Shown in pieces: positions 24,635 to 37,226 of a stretch of DNA of 64,000 bases. Origin of the DNA: Ifrita kowaldi. Its lineage: Eukaryota; Chordata; Aves; Passeriformes; Cinclosomatidae. The notes beneath the pieces were generated by a model. That model was not told the DNA's origin. It saw only the letters and a program-made list of their open reading frames with translations, and did no database searches. The stretch is taken from positions 1,139,859 through 1,203,858 of the forward strand of contig VZRS01014475.1 in NCBI GenBank assembly GCA_013398055.1, written 5' to 3'. Both the position numbers and the translations under genes were made by a program. The stretch's first letter is position 1. Every line of letters begins with the position of its first letter.

Positions 24635-27600
24635 TCCGTTTTCTTAGGGCAGTGATGGATTTTCAGTGTTCAGATCCTTCGTAATAAATAAATATTGCTG
24701 AATGTACACTTCTGCTATTAATAGATTTCACAGTAAATCAAACATTTTACTTGTTTTACAGATTGTATTAGGTGGAACAAATTCATTGATTGCTTAATTT
24801 TATGTTTATAAAAGAGAATAATTTTAAAAAATATTATTTTATTTGTATTATATAAAATAATATATATCAAAATCCTGATCCAGCTATTAATAGGAAAAAT
24901 AGGTTTTTTAAATTGAATTTCAAGGGTGAAATATGCCTTGCTAAGTATTTGTGCAGTTTCTGAAACAAGTATTTTCTCAGATGTATAGTTTCTGGCAACC
25001 AGCATGATAAATTAAGGATGAAGAGAAAATATATTTTTATCCATTTGGTTAAACAGAAGTTCTACTTAGTTTGCTTAAGGCATCTGTTGTGGTAATAGAC
25101 CAACTTCCATGACGTAGACAGTGTATGTGAAGTCTGTCTCATAAATTATGTGTTATGGGGAGCAAAAGGAAGAGAGAGAAGAAATGTAGATATTAAGGGT
25201 GCATGCTGAGACCTGTGCACAGTCTGACAGGCTTTATATCATGATAAAATATAAGCACACCTTTTACATAAGTGTTTTTTCCTTATTTTTTTAAAGTTCC
25301 TTATCTACATGTAATGTTATCTTTGTATCATTGAACCAGTTTTCTTAGTCATATTAGTAGTGCTTTTGCATCGTAGTTGTTCCTGTCTGGAAAACAGTGT
25401 ATAAACATAGAAACATATAGCCATAGAAATCTACGTATTTAAGAAAAGTTTAATTTTAATGAATTTATCCTGTTTTTTTCAGTGTAGAAAATTTACTCTA
25501 TCCCAGCCAAAACCATTACAGATTGAAAATTACATTACAAACCATTACAGATTGCAGGTCCCAAGACCTGCGACACTCTGGATAAGCAAAGTCTATGATC
25601 AGAATGTGATCCAGCATCCGTGAAAATGTAGATTTCACTGAAACACCCTTCATTTTTGTTGGCTTTAGTGAAAATTTTGAGCATGCTACACTTGCTGGTC
25701 TGAGACTGGAATAGATGTCAGATATGAAACACAAACAGCTATTCAATCTGTAAAGGATTGATTTATATTATGTAATTTATACTTAAGGGAAGAATGTCTA
25801 CTGTTACTTAAGTGTCCACAGTGTAAAGCACGGTCTCTGCATGTGAAGAATAAATATTAATATTAGGAATTTTCCCATTAAATATACTTTTTTTTTTAAT
25901 ATACTGTATCCATACTACATAGTTAGTGGTGCTTTTTTCAAGCATTTTAAGAACTGCAAGGATCACCATTAGGTATTTGTTTTGCTTCAGCCTGACAGTT
26001 GATAGTGTTTTTAGCCAATAATTCCTGCCTCGAACAAGTAATGGCAGATCAGTAAGGAGTGCTCCTTTTGGAAGGACACCAAATCTTGCTTCCAAGACTT
26101 AGAATGAAGACTGCATTGCATTCTTGATAAGATGTTAGTTTCAGAGTTCAACATATATAGCCTCATTTTTTATTTGAATCTGTTTGGCTTCAGTGTACAG
26201 ACACTGAACTTCATTGTTTAGCAGATAATGATTATTTTACATTAAGGAAGTGAATGAATCTCAATTACATAGTTACTGGATGCACCTTATCTGCCTTCAG
26301 TTGGATCCGTATTGCATTGAGAAAGGGAGATAAAAATTGCTATCCACATATCACAGTTCTGTGGTTTGCATGTTGTGACCTTAAAATGTGCAATCACATT
26401 GTGTGGATGGTATTTAGGAACAGCTGTTTGCGACCAATTCAATTTCTTTAAGTGAGATAGATTACAGAAACAGCTGGCTATCACATTATTAGAGATTAAG
26501 TCTTAAAGACACTGCAATTAAAATAATTATGTTATTGTTTCTTTCTGGCTGCAGAAATGCTTCTAGGGCTATGGAGATTAGTCTTGTTCACAATGACTCT
26601 ATATTTAGAAATGACTGACTTTTTTTAAATGGTAAAAGAACAATCTGTGAGTCCAGTAAAGGTGTTATAATAGAGTTATTATTGAAATAATATTTTCTTC
26701 TGTGTTTCCTATTCCACTGAGGAAGTTTGCCACCCTTGGAGCACCTTTAAAAGTCTATGCTCTGGGCAGGTGTGGAGCCATTGAAAACTGCAGTTCAGGA
26801 AGCTTTGACTCTTCTTTGCTTCCACTAAAATGAATAAAATGTTGTACTGAATTTGGATTATATCATGAGGTGGTCAGTGCTATCTTCACCATCACATTGG
26901 TTTTAACTGATGTCAGACGTCAGGTACTTTCACTAACAGTCATGAGGAAACTTATCTTTAAGCTTACATAATCACTCAGCCACCAGTCCTCTTCTGTGCT
27001 GCTCATGGGGATTGAGTCATCCCCCCAGAATAACCCTGCAGAGATCATGTCTCTTGAATCCTCAGAATTCTTTGGGACAGCTGTGTTGTTTGATTTTTGA
27101 GTTTAACTGAAAATATTAGACACACACCTCTCAATATGGATAGAAGTGGTTTCCTTTACAGGGCAATTTTCATTTCCCTTAGGAGCTTTGTCTTCAGCGC
27201 TACCGCTTGTTTTATTTTTGGTACAGCCCAAGACAGTCCGTAGTGTGCTTTGGAGGGGGAAGGTGCAGGAAAAGTGTTTTCACTCTGGTTCCAGATAGTG
27301 AATAAATTATTTGATTGTTCCCTGGAGAGCAAAGAGGCATGGCCTGCCAGTGCGCTTCAAGTTGCCCGCAGGACCTTGGGAGTGAGAGCAGATGGGCTGG
27401 GAACCTGCCCAAGCCCTGGCTCCCGTGCGCTGGCTGCTCCTGCCAGCCTGCCTGCTGCGCCCTGAGCTCCCATCAAAGGCACGTGAGGATTGTGCTCCAA
27501 GGCCAGCCCCTCAGGCAAGCCAGCGTTTGAGCCTATTTCTAACAGGCTAACTAGGCCCTTGGGTCTTCTGGCCATACTTAGTGCTTTCTGGCACAGTAAG

Positions 27601-28320
27601 GGAGAGATAAATCATTTATAGAGGTGAAAGCTGCTGCTTCTCTGGGCTGATAGGAGAGGCTGGTTCTAAAGCCCTTGTCAGTCGTAAGTGATGCTGAAAA
27701 GTGCTACAATGTCATGATTTCCTGTTGTTCTGAATTTTGATGTAGGGGTCTTATTAGATAGTCTGCAGGCGAAACAGAAAGTAATGAGGACAGAAAAATT
27801 AATCTTGCCAGTAAGAGATGGCAAAGACTTTTTGAATAACCATCATGATTTTTCAGATGCAAAATGTCAGCCTTCATTGTGTCTGTGCTACCCAGGAGCA
27901 CTTTAGCTTGACTGTTTAGATTAGAGAGTGTTTGTTTGTAGCTCTGAACTGTGGCAGAAATATGGGATCAATATTAGCTAGTGCAACTCCAATTCCTCAT
28001 CTGATGAAAGTAAAATGATAGGGAATGAAAGATATATTACTAACTGGAACTACTTTCCCTTGCCATGCTAAAAATCTTCCACCAAGGCCCTTCTCACAGG
28101 GCTCCCTCATACGACCTCTGGTTGCACCTGAGTTATCAAAGTCCTTTTGTGAGATTGGTACAATGGTGAATGTTCAGAGAGCGTCAGAAGCATTACCTTC
28201 CCCAGAACAGAGACATGAGCACTGATGGTGGGCTGAAGGTGTGTATGCACATAGTCTGCCTGCTCCTGTCTGGCTGCCCAGGTATTTCTTTCCCACAGCA
28301 AACAGACTTTTGAGGATGGT
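24635..28320. other. Unique non-coding DNA
   Basis: No gene is supported. A stretch at about 24780-24890 is extremely AT-rich with TATATAAAATAATATATAT-like text. A 16-base direct repeat lies at 25510-25554. From about 27240 to 27560 the sequence becomes GC-rich, with overlapping frames of 66-72 codons on both strands that resemble nothing I know; this may be an unrecognised old repeat or a regulatory patch. The last part (28000-28320) leads up to a solo LTR. Confidence 0.6.
25510..25554. repeat. Short direct repeat, 16-base unit twice, period 29
   Basis: AAACCATTACAGATTG occurs at 25510-25525 and again at 25539-25554, separated by 13 bases. The exact match of 16 bases suggests a small local duplication. 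Confidence 0.8.
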
Positions 28321-28907
28321 TGTATTGGGTGTGGCTGAAGTGTTCATTTTCCCACAGCAGCCCTCACAGTGCTGTGTTTTGCATTGGTACCTACAAAGGT
28401 GTTGATAACATTTAGTGTTTTGGCTGCTGCTGAGCAGCACTGGCACAGCATCAGTGATGGCTCTCAACATTCCCCCCCACCCCCACCATCAAGGGGCTGA
28501 GGGTGGGCAAGATCCTGGGAGGGGACACAACCAGGCCAACTGACCCTAAATCAGCCAAAGGGGTGTTCCATACCATATGATGTCAGCTCAGATATAAAAG
28601 CTAAGAGAGGGAAGAGAAACTGAGGGCATTTGGTATTTACAATGTTTGCCTTCTGGGGCAACGTCTCCATATGCTGAAGCCCTGCGTCCCAGGAAGCGTC
28701 TGAACATCGCTTGGTGATGGGAAGTAGAGAATAAACTTTTTTTCTCTTTATTTATGCGCACACAAACTTTTGCTTCTGCTTTAGTAAATTGCTTTATCTC
28801 AACCTGTGAGTTGTTTCCATCTTATTTTCCCTTCCCTGTCCTGCTGGGAAGGGGAGTGCTAAACCAGCTTGGAGGGCACCTGGTGTCCAGCTAAGGTCGA
28901 CTCACCA
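28321..28907 (+). mobile_element. Solo LTR, avian ERVL-type endogenous retrovirus
   Basis: The block begins TGTATTGGGTGTGGCTGAAG and follows the usual text of a common bird ERVL-type LTR: GTGTTGATAACA (28400), GCTGCTGAGCAGCACTGG (about 28425), GGGTGTTCCATACCATATGA (28561-28580), TATA box ATATAAAAG (28592-28600), AATAAA polyadenylation signal (28730-28735), a TTTGCTTC/TTTATCTCAACC stretch (28769-28803) and a GGGGAGTGCTAAACC region near the end. No gag, pol or env sequence is adjacent, so the internal part was probably lost by recombination between LTRs. A clear target-site duplication is not visible and the 3' edge (…ACTCACCA) is approximate. Small frames inside are not genes. Confidence 0.88.
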
Positions 28908-31417
28908 GAGTGGCGTATGCAAAATAGATAAAGCAACAGCTTAAATAACTGTGATGCTGAGTCAAATGATTGAACACCAAAGTTTCAGAAAGTGCAGTCA
29001 AAAAGAGTAGAGGCAATGTTTAATGATGGAGTCAAAGCACATGGGAAATAAATGCTGGTTCCACAAGTCATAACAAAATTGCATGGGAATGCAGTAGTAG
29101 AGCTATTCTTAAAAGTCTGCTGCTATTTCTGAAGATAGGGAACAGTTTTGCTCCAATTAGGCTAAAATGAAGTAGATGCCTAAGACAGTATGGTGAAAAC
29201 TGTGGATATGTTCTGTAATTATCCAAGGATAGTCATATTTAATAATTATTGAAGTAAACAGTGGAAAATATTTGAAGTGCTCCTGTGCAAGAAGCCACAT
29301 AACATATGGCAGTCATCACCAAAGCTCAAGTTGAATGACTGTAGGAGGACTGTGAATGACACATTTGGTGTCCTTCTAGGATAACATATTTTCGTTATGT
29401 ATTTTCAGTCCTTTGGGTTTTTATGGGACTTGGAGCCTGAATATCAAGTGTGGAATGAGCAGTGAAAAGTCTTAGAGGCAGAAGGGTGCAGGTGCGTCAT
29501 TTGCCATGAAGTGTTTAAAGGCTTGTTAGCACCAACATGGGTAAGCTGGAGTGTCACACATCTGCGCTGTACAATGGGTTCATAGGGAGAATCCTTAGGG
29601 TTAATGCAGGCCCCAGCTGATATATATGTGTGCTACAACACAGAAGAAGTTAGACTGAACATGAAATTGCTCTGCTGTGGTGAAAGACTGCATAAGTTTT
29701 TTGTGTGTCTTTTCCATTGTACTATATACCATGCAGAAGCATTCTGTAAGAATGTAAGAAATTTGGAACTATCAAGATCTTTGAAAGAGCTTGGGTATCC
29801 ATCTGATAAACTTTGTGAACTAGATGTTCGTTGCTTCAGTATTACTGTGTTTATTGCACTGAGATTTGTCCTTGCTGGGTTGTTTTTTTTTAAGCTAGTA
29901 AATGTTCGATATTTACAGAATGGCTTTGAGTAAAAACAGATAAGCTACAATGTTTGTACCGAGACTGGTGTTAAATATAATGGAGCTTTACGCTGTCTCT
30001 CTTTCCACCAGTCAATCTCCTTCAGCAATGCATCCAGTAGGTTTACAGTCGTGTGTCATCCACTATTTACCCATCTCACCCACTCATGCACCTCTGTAAA
30101 CCTGCTTCAAATCCCAACCTGCTGTGGCCTCGTTCCCTCTCCAGGCAGGTGCTCGGCTCCTGCTGAGGTGTTCTGTGTGCTGAACAGTCCGCTGACCCTG
30201 GCAGTGACCTCCGTGGTGATGAGTTGTCTCTGTCATCAGCATCTCCTGTCCAGTTTTCTGTTCCTGAATAAACCAAAGTTCAGATACAAACCTATTATCC
30301 TTTTAGGCCAAAAATTCCTTCAATAAAAATTTCCATTTTGTCTTACATTTAGATAGCTTTTAAGAAGATATTTTTTCAGTGCTGTTAAACATAGCCTGTT
30401 TCCTCAGAGAGCGTAGATGCAGGGATCTGAAGAAAATCTCTTCCTGATTATTTGGTAGTCTTTTGTGACACATGGAATACTCAGTTTAAGAATGGGAATC
30501 TTTCCTCAAAAGAAAACATGAATGAAAATGCAAGGGAGCAGCACTTCACCTAACCTTAAAAATGTGAATAGTCCTCACTTGTTGGGTTCACCTCATTATA
30601 GATTGTAGTCTTTTTGATTTATGTTGGTTGCTTTGGAAATAGACTTTTATGTGTTACTTTCCTTTTAGACAGAAGTCTTTCCTCCACCAGGTAAAACTTG
30701 AATTATATTTTTCTGCAAATGCTGACAAGATAGGAAGTAGTTCATACTTGGGTGAGCCATTTTGCTCTTTATCCATGATATTATGGTGTTCTTGCAAACC
30801 TGAAATACTGTTCTAGAGCATGCTTATAATAAAGGAAGGAGCACTCAGAACTCTTCCTGCAGTGACCTGTTGCTTTTGGCAAACCTAGTTAAAAAAGGCT
30901 GTGAATGCCTTTTGTTGAGAGGCTCTCTCTTCTTTCAAAAGAACGTGTTAATCAAGATGTGATGCTATTCATTTTTTGCAGAACTCTCATTAGATGTTCC
31001 TGGGGTTGAAAGAGTTTTCGTGCTTTAATAATTTGCAGGTTTTGAAGGTTTTTCTCATCTAAGTTAGATGGAAAGTCAGATTTTTTTTTTAACCAACTGG
31101 TTGGTTAGAATAAAAACCACTTCATTTACAACCTTTTATTTTTACCTGTTGTATAAACTGAAAAAGCTAAATCCAACTGTTTTAAAGTTAAAAAATCCTG
31201 TTTTGTTTTAATTCTTTAAACAGAATATTTTAACAAAACTGTTTCTGTTACCCTTGATGTCTCAATGTTAATTGTAGTAGACAGAACAAAGGATTCTCAA
31301 GAAGAGTTTTATTTTAGACTGTCTGATTTAAGTGAGGGTAGTCTATGCTGAAAATTTGTGGTGATGGGATACTAAGGAAGGCATAAATAATTCTAGGTTA
31401 CCATGTTTGGCACTGTG

Positions 31418-31480
31418 TATGGCAGTGATTTCAGAGAAGTCTTCTCAATATGTGCCTCTGGAACCACAGCCATGTAATTA
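31418..31480 (+). repeat. Diverged local repeat, unit 1
   Basis: The unit begins TATGGCAGTGATTTCAGAGA and continues through CCTCTGGAACCACAGC-CATGTA. It resembles 31961-32036, 543 bases downstream, where the same words appear in the same order with about 15 extra bases. The first 22 bases are identical. Function is unknown; it may be an old tandem or dispersed duplication. Confidence 0.7.
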
Positions 31481-31960
31481 CTTATTCCTTGCTTAGGAAT
31501 AATGCTTAGGGTATAAGGCAAGGGATAAACGATAGTTGAACTCTTGGGTATAGTACAGCTGGAAAACTTGTTTCAATCCCATGTTGTAGGTCTACTTTTT
31601 ATAAATTAATGGAGATTAGGGCCAAGCAAAAATAAATAAAGGAAACCCAAAAGACTTTTAAAAATGACTTCTAGTAATTATCACTAAGCATTCTCTGCGC
31701 CACTACAGAGAATTTAACAATATGAACACAAGACTAAATTCTATTAAAATCTTTCTGTTGTAGCATTTAGTAACCATAGTAATGATCAGGGTATGAATTC
31801 CCTCATCATCACAGTACACTATACTGGCAGTAGTGTGATAGTAGATGTTGGCAGCTGCTGTTCAAACACACGGAAGATAAGCAGGGAGCTGGTGAAGGTC
31901 AGTTATTCTACAGCTAATAAGGTTGCCAAGTCACCAAGCTTTGTGCTACTACTCATGAGG

Positions 31961-32036
31961 TATGGCAGTGATTTCAGAGAAGACTTTTCAGTCTCCTCAA
32001 GACATGTCTCTGGAACCATAGCACAAGCCATGTAGA
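31961..32036 (+). repeat. Diverged local repeat, unit 2
   Basis: The second unit begins with the same TATGGCAGTGATTTCAGAGA and continues TCTCTGGAACCATAGC…GCCATGTA, matching unit 1 with small insertions. A GGTTGCCAAG word upstream (31921) also parallels GGTTACCATG upstream of unit 1 (31397), so the duplicated stretch may be longer than the well-matched core. Confidence 0.7.
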
Positions 32037-35000
32037 TACAGAAGCAGCATATGTCCAAGAGGGAGGCAGTAGGTTGCCATAGTGAATGTAAATGTTGAAC
32101 TGGTGTTTATCCACAGCTAAGCTGCTTTAATGTTTTTACTCACTATGGAACTTCTAAATGTCTTTCCATAAACAATTGCAACGTGATTGTGCTTTGTCTT
32201 CATACTAAATCAGATTTTAAAGACCCATAGGGTCTTGAATGTTCTGTGGGTTTTGACCATTCTTGTGTATCAGGATGAATTATTGGTGTATTTTTTTTCC
32301 ACTGACTGAGCTGTGTGATTTCCAGCGCAGTTAATGATGCGGATCTTTAGCCCTGATAGAAGGGAACATAGAACAGCTGTCACTGCATGGCTGGGTCTGT
32401 GCTCCCTGGTTCCTGGCAAGACCAGAAGAACAAAACTGCTGAGTTTATGCCTGTTACCCATGACCCAGATGAGGTTAAAAGTGCTGCCAGTTATTGTGCT
32501 GGTAGTAGGGAGCTGAGGTGACAAAGGAGTTGTCATAGAAACTCCAAGGGATGACAATTCTAACTTTGTTTTTCACATTCAAATTTAAATTTCTGAATAG
32601 GCTTCCTGGTTTGATTTGGCCTTCGGAACAACCTCTTTCTCTATTTTACTGAAAAGGGGAGCTATAGCAGTAGGTTTTTTCATGTCTCCCGTAATCTTGT
32701 TTCACCTTTGAATTGTGGGTAACCTGATGTGTGCTGCTGTCAAGGTTCCCTGAAAATATTGCAAACAAAAGAAAGAAAAACGCCTTGGCTAATGACTGGT
32801 GCCTGCATATCCTGCCTTCCTACCTTTTCATTGTCCTTATGTCTCAATGTCTATTGTGTTTTACATAAAAATGTTTCTGGAAACCAAGTACTTGACTAAG
32901 ATAAGAGTAAGACACCACATTTTTTCCATGTTTTTTTAAATTTATCATGTCTGTTGCTTTTCCAGTGTGAAGGGTTGGGGTTTAGAGGAAAGAGAGCATT
33001 ACAACAAGAGAAACAGAAATGCCACTTCAGTTCTGAAATACTTGGTGTGGGTTCAGCTTCAGTTGTTTTCACAACCTCATATCCAGCTGCATGGAAACTG
33101 ATAAGCATTCAAATTAAACACAAATAAAGATTCTATTCTTTAATATCCTTCATTGAGTCTCTCATCTATTTTCAGTGGTTCTGTGTCAAGGGGTGTGGTT
33201 TTTTGTTCTTGTTTTCTTGTTGGTTTTTGATTTTTTAATAAAATATTTAGCCTCTTTGTTCCTTATTTCAAGAGCAAATCTAAATAATTTCATCTTGAGG
33301 CACTTGTCTGACAAGGCATTCATGTCCCACTTTTTACTGGGCTGTTTTAAAATCTTGCCCCCAAAGAATCCAAGTATTTACCACAGTTAGACTTTCTTTG
33401 TTTTGTTCCAGTGTGGTCCTGAAGGCTTTCTGGCTTTGAGGGGTTTGTCAAGGTTAAATAAAGAAAGTGATTTTCAGGCATTGTGTTGCACTACTTCTGA
33501 AGACACTGTGTCGATGTTTTTGTTTGTCAGCTTTGTAACTGCTTTTGAAATCTCTCTTCATGTTTGTCCTGAGCAGCTACATTAAAAAGAGGGGCCAAGG
33601 TAAACCACATTACGATGACATATTGGCAAGATGGAATATTGGAAGCAAGAATAGATTAAAAGAAAAATCTCAGTGTGTCTTAGGATAATGTTCACCTTTT
33701 AAAGTTTTGCTTCTCTTTTGTCACTTTAAACTGTTTGAATGTGCTGGTTACAAAAGCTTCCTTAAACTTTCAAGCCTGGTGAAATCATTTGAGAGTGCTA
33801 CCTTGAAGAATTTGGTTATGAAAATGAATGACTATCTGCAGATGGACGAAAAGATTTTGTGATGCAGATGTTCTTTCTCTGCCTTTCACTGTTGTCTGTG
33901 CCTTATTTCAAGGGTACAGATGATAAAGAAATTTTGCTCTTTAATGAATATCACTAGGCTGTCTTCAGTCTTTTGGGGAAATGGAAATCTCTGCTTTCAG
34001 TAGAAGGATGTTTGATGCTATGAATGCAGGTGGGAGTCTAAAATTACTAATGGGAATCTTTTGTGAATTACCCGTATTTATGTAGATAACATAGACATGA
34101 GCTAAATCACGTATCCTTAAAACTGTGACTTGACATAGATTCTCAGATGAATGTGCACATAAGTGCATAAAATGCATGGAAAAGAAAGACTTTACTAGGA
34201 TGCAGTAAGAAGACTACAGTGAAGTAGAGGTGGTAGAATGAATTAACTCACCTCAGTGCTTTACACCCTGCAGGCTCTTCATAGAAACAGTTACAAAATA
34301 GAAGTATCGAAACTTAATATTGTAGATGGTAGTGTAGAGTTGAAACCTGGAAATCATTTAGTTTCAAAGAAATTTTGGAACCTTCTGTATTAGTCCAAAG
34401 CAACAGAATATTCTGATTTAGCCTACCTCAGTTGGAGATCTGTATATAGCAAGCTGCCTCACAAGCCTTTTGTTTTCTCTTGATCCCCCTAAAGCTGAAA
34501 ATGGAATGAAAACAGCTGTTATTTTGTATTTAAGCTTTTAATTTGTAGTCCCAAGGTGCAAAGGAAGATAAGAATTAAGAAAAAAGGAAGAGATTGGGAC
34601 TGCCCAGGAGATTTGTTTGCATTTTGGGATTTACTGATTCATGGATAGAAACGTAGTTGTAATTGTCAGCTGTGTCAACTGATGTTTTTAATATCTATTT
34701 TGAGGACTCTAAATTAACACTTTACATTTTTCAGATGAGCAGCTTTGTAAATAAACATATTTGTCAATATTTACTTGAGCTACATGAACACTTTGAAAAG
34801 CTGTTTGAGGCTACTTGAGCCTCACAGTCCAGATTAAAAATACTTGGGTTTTTTTTTGTCTCCTCTGTGTAATGGTTATTTTGCCAACGTTTTGCAATTA
34901 GGTGAGTCCATTGCCTTTTTATTTAAAAGAATATCATCCAAAGAATCTCTGTTTTATTCATAGATTTTATCCTTAGTTCTTAATCAAAATGTTTTCTCTG

Positions 35001-35479
35001 TCTCACCGATAGCTAGTTCCTTTTGAAACAGAGACCAAAGGCTGTTTGACTGCTGATCAAGGTTCTTTCCATTTTTCAAACCTGATTTTTGTTGGAGTAT
35101 GAGTAAAACTGATATCATAAGTACAACTTTTGCATTTCTCCTCAACTTTATGGATTTCTTCTTAGAATAGCTTTCCCATTACGATATATTCAGTTTTGAG
35201 AGCAAACTGGAAGTTCGTGGAAGTTTCCTTTTCTAGGCCATCAGGAAACCAGCTCTGCTCTGTCTTTTCAGTGTTTATAGAAAGATAAAATGGGTCAAAA
35301 TTCAGTGTGTAGAATGTTTCAGTCTTGTCAAAAAGTTGAAAATTTAAAATATAATTTAATTTGTTTTTTAGCAACTGTTTAATGTCATGAATTTCTGTCA
35401 TGCCTGGAATTGTTCCTGGAATTTTTTCATTGCAATTAGCTTGCATTTCTGGCTAACACTGAAAAAATAAATGAGTCAG

Positions 35480-36290
35480 ATGAGTGTGCTTGTGGTGATG
35501 AGTCAAGATTACTGTCTGGAATGCATGCTCAAAAGAGGATAGTGGTGATTTCAAAATGGTTGTTAATGTGTTAGTGAAACTCACAACTTATTTCTTCTAA
35601 ATCAAGAAAGACCTGTCAGATAGTAATGTATTTTTGGTTTTATGCCACTTGGGCAGAATTGGACATGTTAGTAGCAATGTGATCTTCATGCCTCCCATAT
35701 TCTTTTATATTTCATTCTTTATAGACAACTGAAAATTGAGGCAAAAAACATTACATGCTGCTATAAATGATTGATTCCTCGGTCTTGACAACCCAGAAAT
35801 GATCATTTGTCAGTTTCTATGACTCAAAGTGCAAAAGTAGCTGAATTTGCAAGTTACATTTTAATATAGCTGCCATTTTGTATGGAGCTCAGGTCCCTTT
35901 AAATAATACCTTTTCTTTTGGTACTAAATGCAAAATTCCAGTAAATTCTGTATTTGGAAGGCTATCCTAATGAAAAATGAATACATTAATATATACATGT
36001 CAACGTCTGAGTGGATATAGTTGTAAGTGAGCTTCATTTACCTACATTAAAGATCCTATGTAACATGCATGAAAATGTATTCTTTAATACACAAATAAGA
36101 ATACAGATGAATTTTTGTTATTTTTTCTCATTACTTTGAAAAAGACAATTCCGACATTTAAGATTGCATGAATACCTAGCTCATCTCCTGTATTTATACA
36201 AGGTCTACGAATAATCCGCACACACTGAATTTCACTTTGCAGTAGTTAAGTTTTTCACTGGAGACTGATGCATGTCAGTGTGAGGAATAT
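35480..36290. promoter_or_regulatory. Candidate conserved non-coding / regulatory block
   Basis: A repeat-free block with a PBX/HOX-like word (AAATGATTGATT, about 35767), a GCTGCCATTTTGTATGGAGC stretch (35870-35890), TTTAAATAAT, and CpGs at about 35779, 36005, 36150, 36208 and 36218 in otherwise CpG-poor DNA. There is no coding signal. The pattern resembles developmental enhancers in vertebrate gene deserts, but only by eye. Confidence 0.28.
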
Positions 36291-36462
36291 TTTCCACTTC
36301 CTAAATATGGTATCAGGAAAGCAAATTCTCTTTTACAGAAACATGGTTTGTAGAGACACATATATTCTTCTATATTGGTAAAACTCAATGTGAAAGTATT
36401 TTCTGACATCTGACATCTGTGTATGTTTTGATAGAATAAGTAGAACTGGTTTTGCTTTTACT

Positions 36463-36622
36463 TATGGAGGTCTGGAATCTCCATGCTTAGAGGTATCCAA
36501 GACTTGACTCAAGAAGGCTTTGTGCAAATTAGTTTATGTTGAAATTGGATCTGACATCATAGTTGTCCCAGTTTTGAGTAAAGGTTTACTAATCCTCCAG
36601 ACCCTCCCTTCCAACCTTTGTA
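36463..36622 (+). mobile_element. Old CR1 LINE 3' tail, plus strand
   Basis: A much-diverged CR1 end. It contains GGAGGTCTGGAATCTCCATG (36467-36486), then AGAGGTATCCAAGACTTGAC (36489-36508), then TTGAAATTGGATCTGACATC and finally AATCCTCCAGACCCTCCCTTCCAACC (in two parts, 36592-36617), in the order of the CR1 3' UTR. The terminal repeat signature has decayed and is followed by a purine/A-rich tract (36630-36670). Confidence 0.75.
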
Positions 36623-37173
36623 TGACTGTTGAAAAAAGAAAAAAAGGGGAAAAAAAAAAAAGAAGCAAAAGGCTTATAAAATCTTGAAAGGTTACTCTGT
36701 GTTTACATACAAGAGATTTTAGTTTCTTTCATGCCCTTTTTTTTGGCAAATATACAAATCTTTGGGATTAAAATGTACTGCAGAGAAAAGTGAGTATTAT
36801 TACTTCTAAGTCAGTTATTTTGTGATAGTTTTCTAAGAAAATAAGTCTTGCCTTTGGTGACACTGGGTGAGCATAATGTCTTTGTAACAAGTACAATTCT
36901 TGAAATTAAATCACTCTTGATTTCCATCAGTGCAGCCATCCAAGATACCATGTAGAAACCTGTGTTGCACTGTCTCAGGGATTTATTCCTATTTTTGTGG
37001 TACTAGAAATAAAACTCTGAAAGAAGATGGTTTGTCCAGGTAATATAGGAAGGCTCTGAAAAACAACTGTAAATTTTATCTCAATAAAATGTTGTGGTGA
37101 ATTAGTAACCAAACATGCTACATATGAACACAGAATGCATTGAAAATGTTTTCTGATATTTTTGTGGTTAGAA

Positions 37174-37226
37174 CGAACATGTAATACAGTCTCAACATTT
37201 AGCTGAGACTGTATAATACATGTTTG
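37174..37226. repeat. 53-base imperfect palindrome / stable hairpin
   Basis: The left arm AACATGTAATACAGTCTCA (37176-37194) pairs with 37204-37224 across a 9-base loop. The arms are exact complements except for a two-base bulge (TT/AA) in the right arm, and two more pairs (one G-U) extend the base. The stem of about 19-21 pairs is far longer than the other inverted repeats in the window. It could be a short microRNA-like foldback, a remnant of a small inverted-repeat transposon, or a rare chance product. There is no flanking duplication I can prove. Confidence 0.75.

Larger units (their letters stand above)
28908..36462. other. Unique, repeat-poor non-coding DNA
   Basis: No gene is supported. 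The 109-codon plus frame (29604-29933) and the 91-codon frame (30051-30326) show no known motif. Two related 60-80 base segments lie at 31418-31480 and 31961-32040. The end, about 35480-36290, is a candidate regulatory block given separately. The rest is AT-rich and featureless to me. Confidence 0.6.
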
